Assembly: GCA_963555925.1 (NCBI GenBank)
Contig: CAUVXJ010000098.1
Location: 124,001 to 188,000, forward strand
Reading direction: 5' to 3'
Origin: Protofrankia sp963555925
Lineage (GTDB): Bacteria > Actinomycetota > Actinomycetes > Frankiales > Frankiaceae
DNA length: 64,000 bases
Below the pieces are notes generated by a model. It ran no database searches and was not told the origin of the DNA. It saw only the letters and a list, made by a program, of their open reading frames with translations. A program made the position numbers and the translations under genes. Positions 28,630 to 40,763 of this stretch are shown piece by piece; the stretch's first letter is position 1, and each line of letters opens with the position of its first letter.

Positions 28630-30654
28630 ATGACAGCATCTCGCCGGTCGCCCACCGAGGCCAACGGATGGCTCGGGCAACCGAACCATCCGCAGACCTC
28701 GGTGAGGATGGCCCTGCGCAAGACATCCGTGACTGTCTCGTGGCTGTACGGGCGTCTGTTCTCCTGGCTTACCGGGAACCCCGACGCCGTTCGGATCGAG
28801 CATTTCATCAGGGATCAGAACAGAGCAGCCATGGCACACGCCGGGCTCTCGGTACTCGGCGCGACGGCCTTGATCGTGGCCCCGTTCGCAATCCGCGACC
28901 TGATTGACGACTGGCTGCTCCAGCTACGGACGAGCGGAATACTTCTCCCTGTTCTCCTCATCCTCGGCGCTTTTGTGCTCAGCGCCGTCGTCGCCACCCT
29001 CCGGTACATACTGATCGGATATCTCAGCGAGCGGCTGGCCTTCCGGATCCGCCGCGACCTGCACGAGCACGCTGTTGCCCTGCCGTTTCCCCGCTTCATG
29101 CGGACCCGACACGGGGATGTCGTCACCCTCTTCACCATTGATACGGCCAAGGTACAGATCGCCGGCGCAGTCTGTCTTCCGGCCGTCGCGACGATGGCAG
29201 TCGAACTCGTCGTCGCCGGCGTGGTCGCCTTCCTGCTGGAGTGGCGGCTCGCGTTCGCGGTTGCGGTGATCGGTGTGATTCCCCTCGTCCTGCTACGGCG
29301 CATTCGCGCACGGGTCCGGGAGATCAGCCGGGTGGAAGCCGAGCGCCATACCCGGATGGTCGATCACGTCATCGAGCTGACCGGGCCGGCGGGAGCGCTG
29401 CACCTGCGTGCGTTCCGGGCGCAGGGCGTCGGCCAGGAGGAGTTCGAACGACTGGACTCCGCCATCGCGACAGCGCTCCGTACACGTGTCCAGGTGTTCG
29501 CCCGTCTGCAGCTCATCTCCGCGGGCAGTTCGGTGCTGACGACCATAGCCGCGATCGGGCTCGGGGTATGGCTCTCGCTGGAGCAGATAATGACGACCGG
29601 CACCTTCGTGGCGTTCCTCAGCGTGCTCCTGCTGGCCTTTCGTTCAATCACCGGATTCGCGGATCTGCGCACCCGGTTGTTTGACGGCGAGTCCTCCCTC
29701 CTTCGCATTCTGGCTTTCCTGGACATTCCGTTGGACCTTCCTCGCGTCACGGACCGCAGCAACGTTCGGCCACTGGCGATGATCGATCGACCGCGGCCGC
29801 CGGAGGAAACCGTGTCGCGAGCCGAACCGGCGGTGTCAGAACCGGCGAGTGTTCCCCGACCGCCCGTTCACGGCGATCTCGTCCTGGCGAACGTCTCGTA
29901 CTCCTACGCACCGGACGTGCCCGTACCCACCTGGGCGGTCCGCTCGGTGGACATCGTCGTGCGCAAAAGCGAGATGGTTGCCGTCGTCGGATTCAGCGGC
30001 GCGGGCAAAACCACGCTCTGCTATCTGGCGAGCGGCCTGCTCACGCCCACCGCCGGGCGGGTTCTGCTGGGCGGACGGGACGTCGCTGAACTCACCGCCG
30101 AACAGGCGCGAGCCGCGGTCGGCTTTGTCTCCCAGGAAGCGTTCACCCAGCGCCGCACCATCGCCGAGAACCTGAGGTTCGGGAATCCGTCGGCGACCGC
30201 GGACGAACTCTGGGCCGCGCTCGATGCGACCGGTCTCGTCACCCTTGTCCGATCCCTGCCGGACGGGATCCACACCCCGATCGGATGCGACGGCTATGAG
30301 ATCTCGGGTGGGGAACGACAGCGACTGGCCATCGCCCGGGTCCTGGTCCAGAACCCGCGAACGGTCATCCTCGACGAAGCCACGTCGAACCTGGACGCGC
30401 TGACCGAGGAAATGCTTCGGACCTCGTTCGAACGTCTTCTCGCCGATCGCAGCTGTCTGATCGTCGCCCATCGAATGACGATGACCGTCGCGGCCAACCG
30501 TATCTACGTGATGGAAAAAGGCACCGTGGTGGAGGCCGGCCCACATGACCGGCTGGTCACAACCGGTGGAATCTACGCCCAACTGAGCCGCGGCCGGATG
30601 GGACGGATACCCAGAAGGGAAAACGGCCACGGCGCGCCCCGGACGGTGGGCTGA
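28630..30654 (+). CDS. ABC exporter, fused membrane and ATPase domains
   Basis: A half-transporter of 674 residues. Six hydrophobic stretches fall between about residues 70 and 340, then a nucleotide-binding domain: Walker A GFSGAGKTT 454-462, Q-loop Gln502, signature ISGGERQ 558-564, Walker B VILDEATSNLD from 579, switch His614. No N-terminal C39 peptidase domain, so it is not a peptidase-containing bacteriocin exporter. As a half-transporter it should work as a homodimer. The annotated start at 28630 would place translation through a strong hairpin; ATG at 28708, just after it, is an alternative (648 residues). Substrate unknown. The gene faces rpoC and ends at a bidirectional terminator. 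Confidence 0.9.
   Translation: MTASRRSPTEANGWLGQPNHPQTSVRMALRKTSVTVSWLYGRLFSWLTGNPDAVRIEHFIRDQNRAAMAHAGLSVLGATALIVAPFAIRDLIDDWLLQLRTSGILLPVLLILGAFVLSAVVATLRYILIGYLSERLAFRIRRDLHEHAVALPFPRFMRTRHGDVVTLFTIDTAKVQIAGAVCLPAVATMAVELVVAGVVAFLLEWRLAFAVAVIGVIPLVLLRRIRARVREISRVEAERHTRMVDHVIELTGPAGALHLRAFRAQGVGQEEFERLDSAIATALRTRVQVFARLQLISAGSSVLTTIAAIGLGVWLSLEQIMTTGTFVAFLSVLLLAFRSITGFADLRTRLFDGESSLLRILAFLDIPLDLPRVTDRSNVRPLAMIDRPRPPEETVSRAEPAVSEPASVPRPPVHGDLVLANVSYSYAPDVPVPTWAVRSVDIVVRKSEMVAVVGFSGAGKTTLCYLASGLLTPTAGRVLLGGRDVAELTAEQARAAVGFVSQEAFTQRRTIAENLRFGNPSATADELWAALDATGLVTLVRSLPDGIHTPIGCDGYEISGGERQRLAIARVLVQNPRTVILDEATSNLDALTEEMLRTSFERLLADRSCLIVAHRMTMTVAANRIYVMEKGTVVEAGPHDRLVTTGGIYAQLSRGRMGRIPRRENGHGAPRTVG
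28653..28704 (+). promoter_or_regulatory. Long hairpin with GCAA tetraloop before or within the exporter start
   Basis: CACCGAGG pairs with CCTCGGTG (8 pairs). After a 4x4 internal loop, CGGATGG pairs with CCATCCG (7), then one C-A mismatch and TCGG with CCGA (4), closed by GCAA, a GNRA tetraloop. It ends four bases before ATG 28708. It could be an attenuator or RNA-stabilising element between the small gene and the exporter. Confidence 0.6.
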
Positions 30655-30679
30655 CCGGCGGCCCCACTCAAGCCGGCCC

Positions 30680-30730
30680 GGCCAAAGCGGCCCGTGTGAT
30701 CGTGTCCCTGCGGACATGACCACACGGGCC
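30680..30730. repeat. GGCC-bounded palindromic repeat, long variant
   Basis: A 51-base relative of the dispersed family: left end GGCCAAAGCGGCCCGTGTG, right end CACACGGGCC. It also forms the terminator listed at 30686-30733, so here the repeat and the terminator are the same structure. Confidence 0.6.
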
Positions 30731-30733
30731 GCT
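30686..30733. terminator. Bidirectional terminator between ABC exporter and rpoC
   Basis: A perfect 13-base stem (AGCGGCCCGTGTG with CACACGGGCCGCT) with an inner TGTCC/GGACA stem. It lies between the convergent stops at 30654 and 30819. Confidence 0.8.
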
Positions 30734-30818
30734 CGTCGGTCGTGGAGAACCGGAACCCACACCGACGGTTCTCGGGTCTGCGGGTGGCCTGGAGGGCTAC
30801 CCGCAGACGCCGAGCTTC

Positions 30819-34718
<3,900 letters not shown>

Positions 34719-34863
34719 GTGTCTTCTCTCTCTGCCGTCTGGCTGCCCCCCCATCGCCGGCGGGCATTGCGAGTATTGGCGGCGACGGGGGGCTTCTGCC
34801 GTCAGTTATTCCAAGGTCGGCGGGGACGCCGGGAAACGATCAGTGCATTCGGGCTACCGGACG

Positions 34864-34905
34864 CCGTGACCCGGCGGGTCCCTGATCACCAACCGCGGGT
34901 CACGG
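34864..34905. other. Hairpin in the rpoB-rpoC spacer
   Basis: CCGTGACCCG pairs perfectly with CGGGTCACGG over ten bases around a 22-base loop. It lies between rpoB and rpoC together with a GGCC-family repeat at 34963-35008, so the spacer is highly structured. It may modulate rpoC expression or RNA processing. Confidence 0.5.
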
Positions 34906-34962
34906 CCACTGGTAGCGCCGTCGATCGATCCTCACGGCCGGCGGTCATCAGGTTCCCTTGGG

Positions 34963-35008
34963 GGCCTGCGGGCGCGCAGGTGGAGCCATGCTTGCGCGCC
35001 CCTCGGCC
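34963..35008. repeat. GGCC-bounded palindromic repeat, copy 9
   Basis: A 46-base element ten bases after the rpoB stop: GGCCTGCGGGCGCGCAGG on the left, CATGCTTGCGCGCCCCTCGG on the right. It closely resembles the two identical copies after yajQ. Confidence 0.85.
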
Positions 35009-35017
35009 GACTAGTCG

Positions 35018-38000
35018 TCAGACCTCCTCAACGCTGCTCGGCTCACGCCGGGACAGATCGATACCGAGCTCTTCCGCGGCCCGGAAGACATCCTCATCGG
35101 TGTCGCGCATTTCAATGGAGACACCGTCACTGGAGAGAACCTCCACATTCAGACACAGTGACTGCATTTCCTTGATGAGGACCTTGAAGGACTCCGGAAT
35201 GCCGGGTTCGGGTATGTTCTCGCCCTTGACGATGGCCTCGTAGACCTTGACACGGCCCAGGACGTCGTCGGACTTGATGGTCAGCAACTCCTGGAGGGCG
35301 TAGGCGGCACCGTACGCTTCCAGCGCCCACACCTCCATCTCACCGAAGCGCTGCCCACCGAACTGCGCCTTACCACCCAGCGGTTGCTGTGTGATCATGG
35401 AGTACGGACCGGTCGACCGCGCGTGGATCTTGTCGTCGACCAGGTGCAGCAACTTGAGGATGTAGATGTAGCCGACCGCTACCGGGTACGGATACGGCTC
35501 GCCCGTCCGGCCGTCGAAGAGCTGCGCCTTACCGCTGGAGCCGATCAGCTGGTCACCGTCACGGTTGGCCAGCGTCGAGGCGAGCAGACCGGTGATCTCC
35601 TCCTCCCGGGCGCCGTCGAACACCGGCGTCGCCACGTTGGTGTCGGGCGGCGCCTGATGCGCGCCGATACCACGCAGGCGCTCCTTCCAGTCCTCGACGC
35701 CGTCGTCGACCTGCCAGCCGGTCTTGGCCACCCAACCGAGATGGGTCTCCAGGATCTGGCCGATGTTCATACGACGCGGCACACCGTGCGGGTTGAGCAC
35801 GACGTCCACCGGGGTGCCGTCCGACAGGAACGGCATGTCCTCGGCAGGAAGGATCTTCGCGATGACACCCTTGTTTCCGTGCCGGCCGGCCAGCTTGTCA
35901 CCATCGGTGATCTTGCGCTTCTGGGCGACGTACACGCGGACGAGCTCGTTCACCCCGGGCGGCAGCTCGTCGCCGTCCTCGCGGGCGAAGACCCGGACCC
36001 CGATGACCTTGCCAGACTCGCCGTGCGGCACCTTCAGTGAGGTGTCGCGGACCTCCCGGGCCTTCTCACCGAAGATCGCGCGTAGCAGCCGCTCCTCCGG
36101 GGTCAGCTCGGTCTCGCCCTTGGGCGTGACCTTCCCGACCAGCACGTCACCGGGCGAGACCTCAGCGCCGATCCGGATGATCCCGCGCTCGTCGAGGTCG
36201 GCCAGGACCTCCTCGGCGACGTTGGGGATATCCCGGGTGATCTCCTCGGGGCCGAGCTTGGTGTCACGGGCGTCGACCTCGTGCTCCTCGATGTGGATCG
36301 AGGACAGCACGTCGTCCTGGACGAGCCGCTGGGAGAGGATGATCGCGTCCTCGTAGTTGTGCCCCTCCCAGGGCATGAACGCCACCAGGAGGTTCTTGCC
36401 CAACGCCATCTCGCCGTTGTCGGTGCACGGGCCGTCCGCGATGACCTGACCGGCCAGGACGCGGTCGCCCTCGTCGACGATCGGCTTCTGGTTGATGCAC
36501 GTCCCCTGGTTGGACCGGCGGAACTTCGCCATCCGGTAGGTACGCCGGGTACCGTCGTCGTGCATCACGGTGATGTAGTCGGCGGACAGGTCCTCGACGA
36601 CACCGGACTGTGTGCAGACGACCACGTCGCCGGCATCCTTGGCCGCGCGGGCCTCCATGCCGGTACCGACCAGCGGCGCCTCGCTGCGCAGCAGCGGGAC
36701 GGACTGGCGCTGCATGTTCGAGCCCATCAGGGCGCGGTTGGCGTCGTCGTGCTCAAGGAACGGGATCATGGCTGTGGCCACCGACACCATCTGGCGCGGC
36801 GAGACGTCCATGTAGTCGACCTCGTCCGGCGGGATGAACTCGACCTCGCCGCCCTTGCGGCGCACCAGGACGCGGTGCTCGGCGAACGAACCGTCGCCGG
36901 TCAGCGGCGCGTTCGCCTGCGCGATGACGTGCCTGTCCTCCTCATCCGCGGTGAGGTAGTCGATCTTGTCTGTGACCCGACCGGCCACGACCTTGCGATA
37001 GGGCGTCTCGACGAAGCCGAACGGGTTGACCCGCGCGAACGTCGACAGCGAACCGATCAGACCGATGTTCGGGCCTTCCGGCGTCTCGATCGGGCACATC
37101 CGGCCATAGTGGCTGGGGTGGACGTCGCGGACCTCGAAGCCGGCCCGTTCCCGGGACAGACCACCGGGGCCGAGCGCGGACAGGCGCCGCTTGTGGGTAA
37201 GGCCCGCCAACGGGTTGGTCTGGTCCATGAACTGGGACAACTGGCTGGTGCCGAAGAACTCCTTGATGGAGGCGACGACCGGCCGGATGTTGATGAGCGT
37301 CTGGGGAGTGATCGCCTCGACGTCCTGGGTGGTCATCCGTTCCCGGACGACCCGCTCCATCCGGGCGAGACCGAGCCGCACCTGATTCTGGATCAGCTCG
37401 CCGACCGTACGCAACCGACGGTTACCGAAGTGGTCGATGTCATCCACGTCATATGACTTGTCCTTGCCCGCATGCAGCTGCACGACATATTCGATCGTGC
37501 GGACGACGTCATCCTCGGTGAGGACGCCCACGTCATGCGGGACGTCGACGCCGAGCTTCTTGTTCACCTTGTAGCGGCCGACCTTCGCCAGGTCGTAACG
37601 CTTCGGGTTGAAGAAGAGGTTCTCCAGCAGCGTCTGGGCCGACTCGCGCGTCGGCGGCTCACCTGGCCGCAGCTTGCGGTAGATGTCGAGCAACGCGTCG
37701 TCCTGGCTGGACGTGTGGTCCTTCTCCAGCGTCACCCGCATCGACGGAAAGTCACCGAAGCGCTCAAGGATGCGCGCTTCATCCCAACCGAGCGCCTTGA
37801 GCAGCACGGTCACCGACTGGCGGCGCTTGCGGTCGATACGCACACCGACGGTGTCCCGCTTGTCGACCTCGAACTCCAGCCAGGCACCCCGGGACGGGAT
37901 GACCTTGCAGGAGAACAGATCCTTGTCCGACACCTTGTCGATGGTCTTCTCGAAGTACACACCGGGCGAACGCACGAGCTGACTGACGACAACCCGCTCG

Positions 38001-38440
38001 GTCCCGTTGATGACAAAGGTGCCCTTCGGAGTCATAAGCGGAAAATCGCCCATGAACACAGTCTGGCTCTTGATCTCACCGGTGTTGTTGTTGGTGAACT
38101 CGGCCGTGACGAACATCGGGGCCGAGTACGTCATATCCTTGTCCTTGCACTCCTCGACGGAGTACTTCGGCGGTTCGAAACGGTGGTCGCGGAACGACAG
38201 TGACATCGAACCCGAGAAGTCTTCGATAGGAGAAATCTCCTCGAAGACCTCTTCGAGACCCGACGTGACGGGTACGTCGTCACGACCGGCGTCGATGGCT
38301 TCCTGGACCCGTTCCGCCCACGCCTCATTGCCGATCAGCCAGTCAAAGGACTGGGTCTGCAGGGCGAGAAGATCGGGGACCTCGAGAGGCTCGATGATCT
38401 TTGCGAACGAGATGCGGGAGGAGTTAGGCGAGGCGGCCAA
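35018..38440 (-). CDS. rpoB: DNA-directed RNA polymerase beta subunit (TTG start)
   Basis: 1140 residues. The rifampicin-binding region reads FGTSQLSQFMDQTNPLAGLT, then HKRRLSALGPGGLSRERAGF, with the usual Asp, His and Ser in place, so predicted rifampicin-sensitive. Also VHPSHYGRMCPIETPEGPNI and near the end GKAQFGGQRFGEMEVWALEA. Start: the codon matching the usual N-terminus is TTG at 38440 with AGGA nearby. The 886-base upstream spacer probably carries a separate promoter. Confidence 0.97.
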   Translation of the reverse strand: MAASPNSSRISFAKIIEPLEVPDLLALQTQSFDWLIGNEAWAERVQEAIDAGRDDVPVTSGLEEVFEEISPIEDFSGSMSLSFRDHRFEPPKYSVEECKDKDMTYSAPMFVTAEFTNNNTGEIKSQTVFMGDFPLMTPKGTFVINGTERVVVSQLVRSPGVYFEKTIDKVSDKDLFSCKVIPSRGAWLEFEVDKRDTVGVRIDRKRRQSVTVLLKALGWDEARILERFGDFPSMRVTLEKDHTSSQDDALLDIYRKLRPGEPPTRESAQTLLENLFFNPKRYDLAKVGRYKVNKKLGVDVPHDVGVLTEDDVVRTIEYVVQLHAGKDKSYDVDDIDHFGNRRLRTVGELIQNQVRLGLARMERVVRERMTTQDVEAITPQTLINIRPVVASIKEFFGTSQLSQFMDQTNPLAGLTHKRRLSALGPGGLSRERAGFEVRDVHPSHYGRMCPIETPEGPNIGLIGSLSTFARVNPFGFVETPYRKVVAGRVTDKIDYLTADEEDRHVIAQANAPLTGDGSFAEHRVLVRRKGGEVEFIPPDEVDYMDVSPRQMVSVATAMIPFLEHDDANRALMGSNMQRQSVPLLRSEAPLVGTGMEARAAKDAGDVVVCTQSGVVEDLSADYITVMHDDGTRRTYRMAKFRRSNQGTCINQKPIVDEGDRVLAGQVIADGPCTDNGEMALGKNLLVAFMPWEGHNYEDAIILSQRLVQDDVLSSIHIEEHEVDARDTKLGPEEITRDIPNVAEEVLADLDERGIIRIGAEVSPGDVLVGKVTPKGETELTPEERLLRAIFGEKAREVRDTSLKVPHGESGKVIGVRVFAREDGDELPPGVNELVRVYVAQKRKITDGDKLAGRHGNKGVIAKILPAEDMPFLSDGTPVDVVLNPHGVPRRMNIGQILETHLGWVAKTGWQVDDGVEDWKERLRGIGAHQAPPDTNVATPVFDGAREEEITGLLASTLANRDGDQLIGSSGKAQLFDGRTGEPYPYPVAVGYIYILKLLHLVDDKIHARSTGPYSMITQQPLGGKAQFGGQRFGEMEVWALEAYGAAYALQELLTIKSDDVLGRVKVYEAIVKGENIPEPGIPESFKVLIKEMQSLCLNVEVLSSDGVSIEMRDTDEDVFRAAEELGIDLSRREPSSVEEV

Positions 38441-38493
38441 GGTGGTCCTTCCGGTGGCCTGATCGTCGGGCTGGCGGTGCTCGTGCGTCCTTG

Positions 38494-38539
38494 GGCCGCC
38501 GACAACGCGATCATGATTCTTCTCACGTTGCCCTCGGCC
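38494..38539. repeat. GGCC-bounded palindromic repeat, copy 10 (diverged)
   Basis: A 46-base element in the rpoB leader: GGCCGCCGACAACGCGATC on the left and CACGTTGCCCTCGGCC on the right, with core GATCATGATTC. The length and ends fit the family; arm pairing is weaker. Confidence 0.55.
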
Positions 38540-39241
38540 TCCTCGAACAATCCGGCGAAGGGTGGTCGGGTGATCAGTGTCTCGCTACGGTTATGCGGGA
38601 GTGTCGGCGGGGGTAGTCCAACGGAGCGCGCTGCTGCCCCGCGGTGCGGGCAGAGGCGACACGGGCGTCGACGAGTAGTCCGTCACGACATCTTCCGAAG
38701 GAGGACCCCTGTGTGGGAGGGTCATCCCGGGCTGGTGACGCGGCGGCGGTTCGGTGGCAGGTTGCGGTCAACGGTCTCGCTCGGATTACCTCGGTCCTTA
38801 CGTCTGGACGGCCGCGCCACGGGACGCGGTTGCGCGCGGGGCCGGACCGTCGCGTACCCGAAGAAACCGCGAGCGCACGACGAAAGGGCAGCCCAAACGA
38901 GCAGTGTAGCCGATGGCCGCACTGCTGGCAAGGCTGCTCGACAGGTATGTCTCACCGCTTCCCGATGATGGAACTCCGTCCCGGGTGAGGTCGTCAACCC
39001 CAACCGGAAGACTGCTGCCGGGCGCGCTGACAACACGGCACCGCAGCAGCTCACCGTAACAGCTCGCCGTAACAACTGTAGAACTTGCGTAGCACCGCGC
39101 ACTCGGCCTGAGGACACCCATCATGATCGGACCGTCGCGGTCCGGTCACGGCCCGGCGGTATCCGGTGACGACACGCAGTCGACGACAGACCCGCGAGGG
39201 ACGGGCTTGCCGACGACCTGTCGGAAGGTGCCCGACAACCG

Positions 39242-39288
39242 GTCGGACCGCCGTTGCCCACCTTGTCGGTGACGAGCGGCGGCCCGAC
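39242..39288 (-). terminator. Probable attenuator after rplL
   Basis: GTCGGACCGCCG pairs with CGGCGGCCCGAC over 12 bases (one mismatch or wobble), 39 bases after the rplL stop. No U-tract. The position fits partial termination between rplJL and rpoBC. Confidence 0.55.
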
Positions 39289-39326
39289 CGATCAGTGCCT
39301 ACGTGCCGGTGCCTACGTGCCGGTGC

Positions 39327-39716
39327 CTACTTGACGGTGACCGTGGCCCCAGCGCCCTCGAGCGCGACCTTGGCCTTCTCCGCAGCTTCCTTGGTGGCCT
39401 TCTCCAGGACCGGCTTCGGTGCGCCGTCGACGAGGTCCTTGGCCTCCTTCAGGCCCAGGCTGGTCAGCGCGCGGACCTCCTTGATGACCTGGATCTTCTT
39501 GTCGCCGACAGCGGTGAGGATGACGTCGAACTCGTCCTGCTCCTCGACAGCCGGCGTGTCAGAGGCGGGACCCGCGCCGCCGGCCACGGCGACCGCGACC
39601 GGGGCTGCCGCGGTCACACCGAAGGTGTCCTCGAACTGCTTCACGAACTCCGACAGCTCCAGCAGCGTCATTTCCTTGAACGCGTCCAGCAGCTCGTCGG
39701 TCGACAGCTTCGCCAT
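39327..39716 (-). CDS. rplL: 50S ribosomal protein L7/L12
   Basis: 129 residues: MAKLSTDELLDAFKEMTLLE (dimerisation domain), an Ala/Pro/Gly hinge, then KIQVIKEVRALTSLGLKEAK (factor-binding domain). L7/L12 forms the flexible stalk that recruits EF-Tu and EF-G. The stop lies at the edge of a 14-base tandem repeat (GTGCCTACGTGCCG, two copies plus a variant, about 39298-39340). Confidence 0.98.
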   Translation of the reverse strand: MAKLSTDELLDAFKEMTLLELSEFVKQFEDTFGVTAAAPVAVAVAGGAGPASDTPAVEEQDEFDVILTAVGDKKIQVIKEVRALTSLGLKEAKDLVDGAPKPVLEKATKEAAEKAKVALEGAGATVTVK

Positions 39717-39807
39717 CGTGGCGGTCCTTCCGGTTGTGATGGCACGCCGCCCGTGGCGGGTACCGGGAACTGGTGTGGAGTATCTGGTTCGGGCCGAACG
39801 GACTGCT

Positions 39808-40416
39808 CTATTCCGCGCTCGGGTCCGCCGCGGCCGCTCCGTCTGTGGCCGCTCCGTCTGTGGCCGACGCCTCAGCCTGGGGGGCTTCGGACACGGGCAG
39901 CTCGGCCTCCCGCTTAGCACGCAATGCCTCGGCCAGGCGAGCCGCCTGGGACAGCGGCGCCGCGAACAGGCGGACCGCCTGGGCCAGCGACCCGTTCAGC
40001 GCGCCGGCGAGCTTGGCGAGCAGCACCTCGCGGGACTCGAGATCGGCAAGCTTGCGAATGTCGTCTGCCGACATCGACCGGCCCTCGACGACCCCACCCT
40101 TGACGATCAGGGCGGGATTGGCGCGGGCGAAGTCACGCAGGCTCTTGGCCGCCTCGACCGGGTCGCCGGTGACGAACGCGACCGCGGTCGGGCCGACCAG
40201 AAGTTCGTCCAGACCCGTGACGCCCGCCTGTGCGGCGGCAATCCTGGTCAGGGTGTTCTTCACCACGGCGTAATCGGTGCCCGCGCCCAGCGAGCGGCGT
40301 AGCTCGGTGAGCTGGCTCACCGTCAACCCGCGGTACTCGGTGAGTACGGCCGCGGACGCGCCCCGGAACGAGTCGACGATCTCTGTTACCGCGGCGACCT
40401 TTTCCGGCTTCGCCAT
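39808..40416 (-). CDS. rplJ: 50S ribosomal protein L10
   Basis: 202 residues: MAKPEKVAAVTEIVDSFRGA, VLTEYRGLTVSQLTELRRSL, YAVVKNTLTRIAA. L10 anchors the L7/L12 stalk and represses its own operon by binding the leader mRNA. The C-terminal 25 residues are an Ala/Asp-rich tail with TDGAATDGAA. The ATG at 40416 follows GAAGGAG. Confidence 0.97.
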   Translation of the reverse strand: MAKPEKVAAVTEIVDSFRGASAAVLTEYRGLTVSQLTELRRSLGAGTDYAVVKNTLTRIAAAQAGVTGLDELLVGPTAVAFVTGDPVEAAKSLRDFARANPALIVKGGVVEGRSMSADDIRKLADLESREVLLAKLAGALNGSLAQAVRLFAAPLSQAARLAEALRAKREAELPVSEAPQAEASATDGAATDGAAAADPSAE

Positions 40417-40439
40417 CGGGCTCCTTCATGGGGTCTGGC

Positions 40440-40628
40440 CAGTCGCCCGAAAGATGCCGGATAACGACAAACGCCCCGGCGCAGGCGCACGGGGCTGAAG
40501 TACCGGGGAGCACGCGGACAACCGCTAGCCCCGGGGCAACGCTCCCTCACCTGCGCGGGTCGCCCGGTCGTACCGGACCTTCGGTCGTCCCGGAACAGGA
40601 CGACGACCAGCGGTCTTCGGTTTGGTTC
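40440..40628 (-). promoter_or_regulatory. L10-type leader RNA (autoregulatory)
   Basis: Upstream of rplJ the minus strand contains CCGAAGACCGCTGGTCGTC (near 40604-40621) and CCCGCGCAGGTGAGGG (near 40544-40560), the sequences expected of the ribosomal protein L10 leader. Then comes a stem GCCCCG/CGGGGC followed by GTTTGTCGTT (40462-40495). The family binds L10(L12) and represses rplJL. Exact limits are my estimate. Confidence 0.75.
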
Positions 40629-40635
40629 CTGTCAG

Positions 40636-40641
40636 ATTGTA
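40636..40641 (-). promoter_or_regulatory. Candidate -10 element for rplJL
   Basis: TACAAT on the minus strand, just upstream of the predicted start of the L10 leader, matches the sigma-70-type -10 consensus except one base. No clear -35; the upstream stretch has two copies of CGGTCCGTGT instead. Confidence 0.45.
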
Positions 40642-40763
40642 CACGGACCGACCAGACACGGACCGACGAACAGGCAGCCGGTGCCGCGACGTGCGGGCGG
40701 GCACCGTCCGGAGCCCCGAACAGCCGGAGCCCCGGCACCTGGACGGGGGACCGCCCGAAAGAA

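Larger units (their letters stand above)
38441..39326. other. Long rplL-rpoB spacer and rpoB leader
   Basis: 886 bases with no supported gene; the frames open here have no family features. It contains a GGCC-family repeat at 38494-38539 and a stem-loop at 39242-39288. Long rplL-rpoB spacers with attenuation and an rpoB promoter are known in other bacteria, so regulation of RNA polymerase against ribosomal protein synthesis is the likely role. Confidence 0.6.

Noticed and set aside
28261..28839. Minus-strand open frame opposite the small acidic protein and exporter start
   Set aside because: The plus-strand frame has a good ribosome binding site and third-position GC; this one has neither and no family motif.
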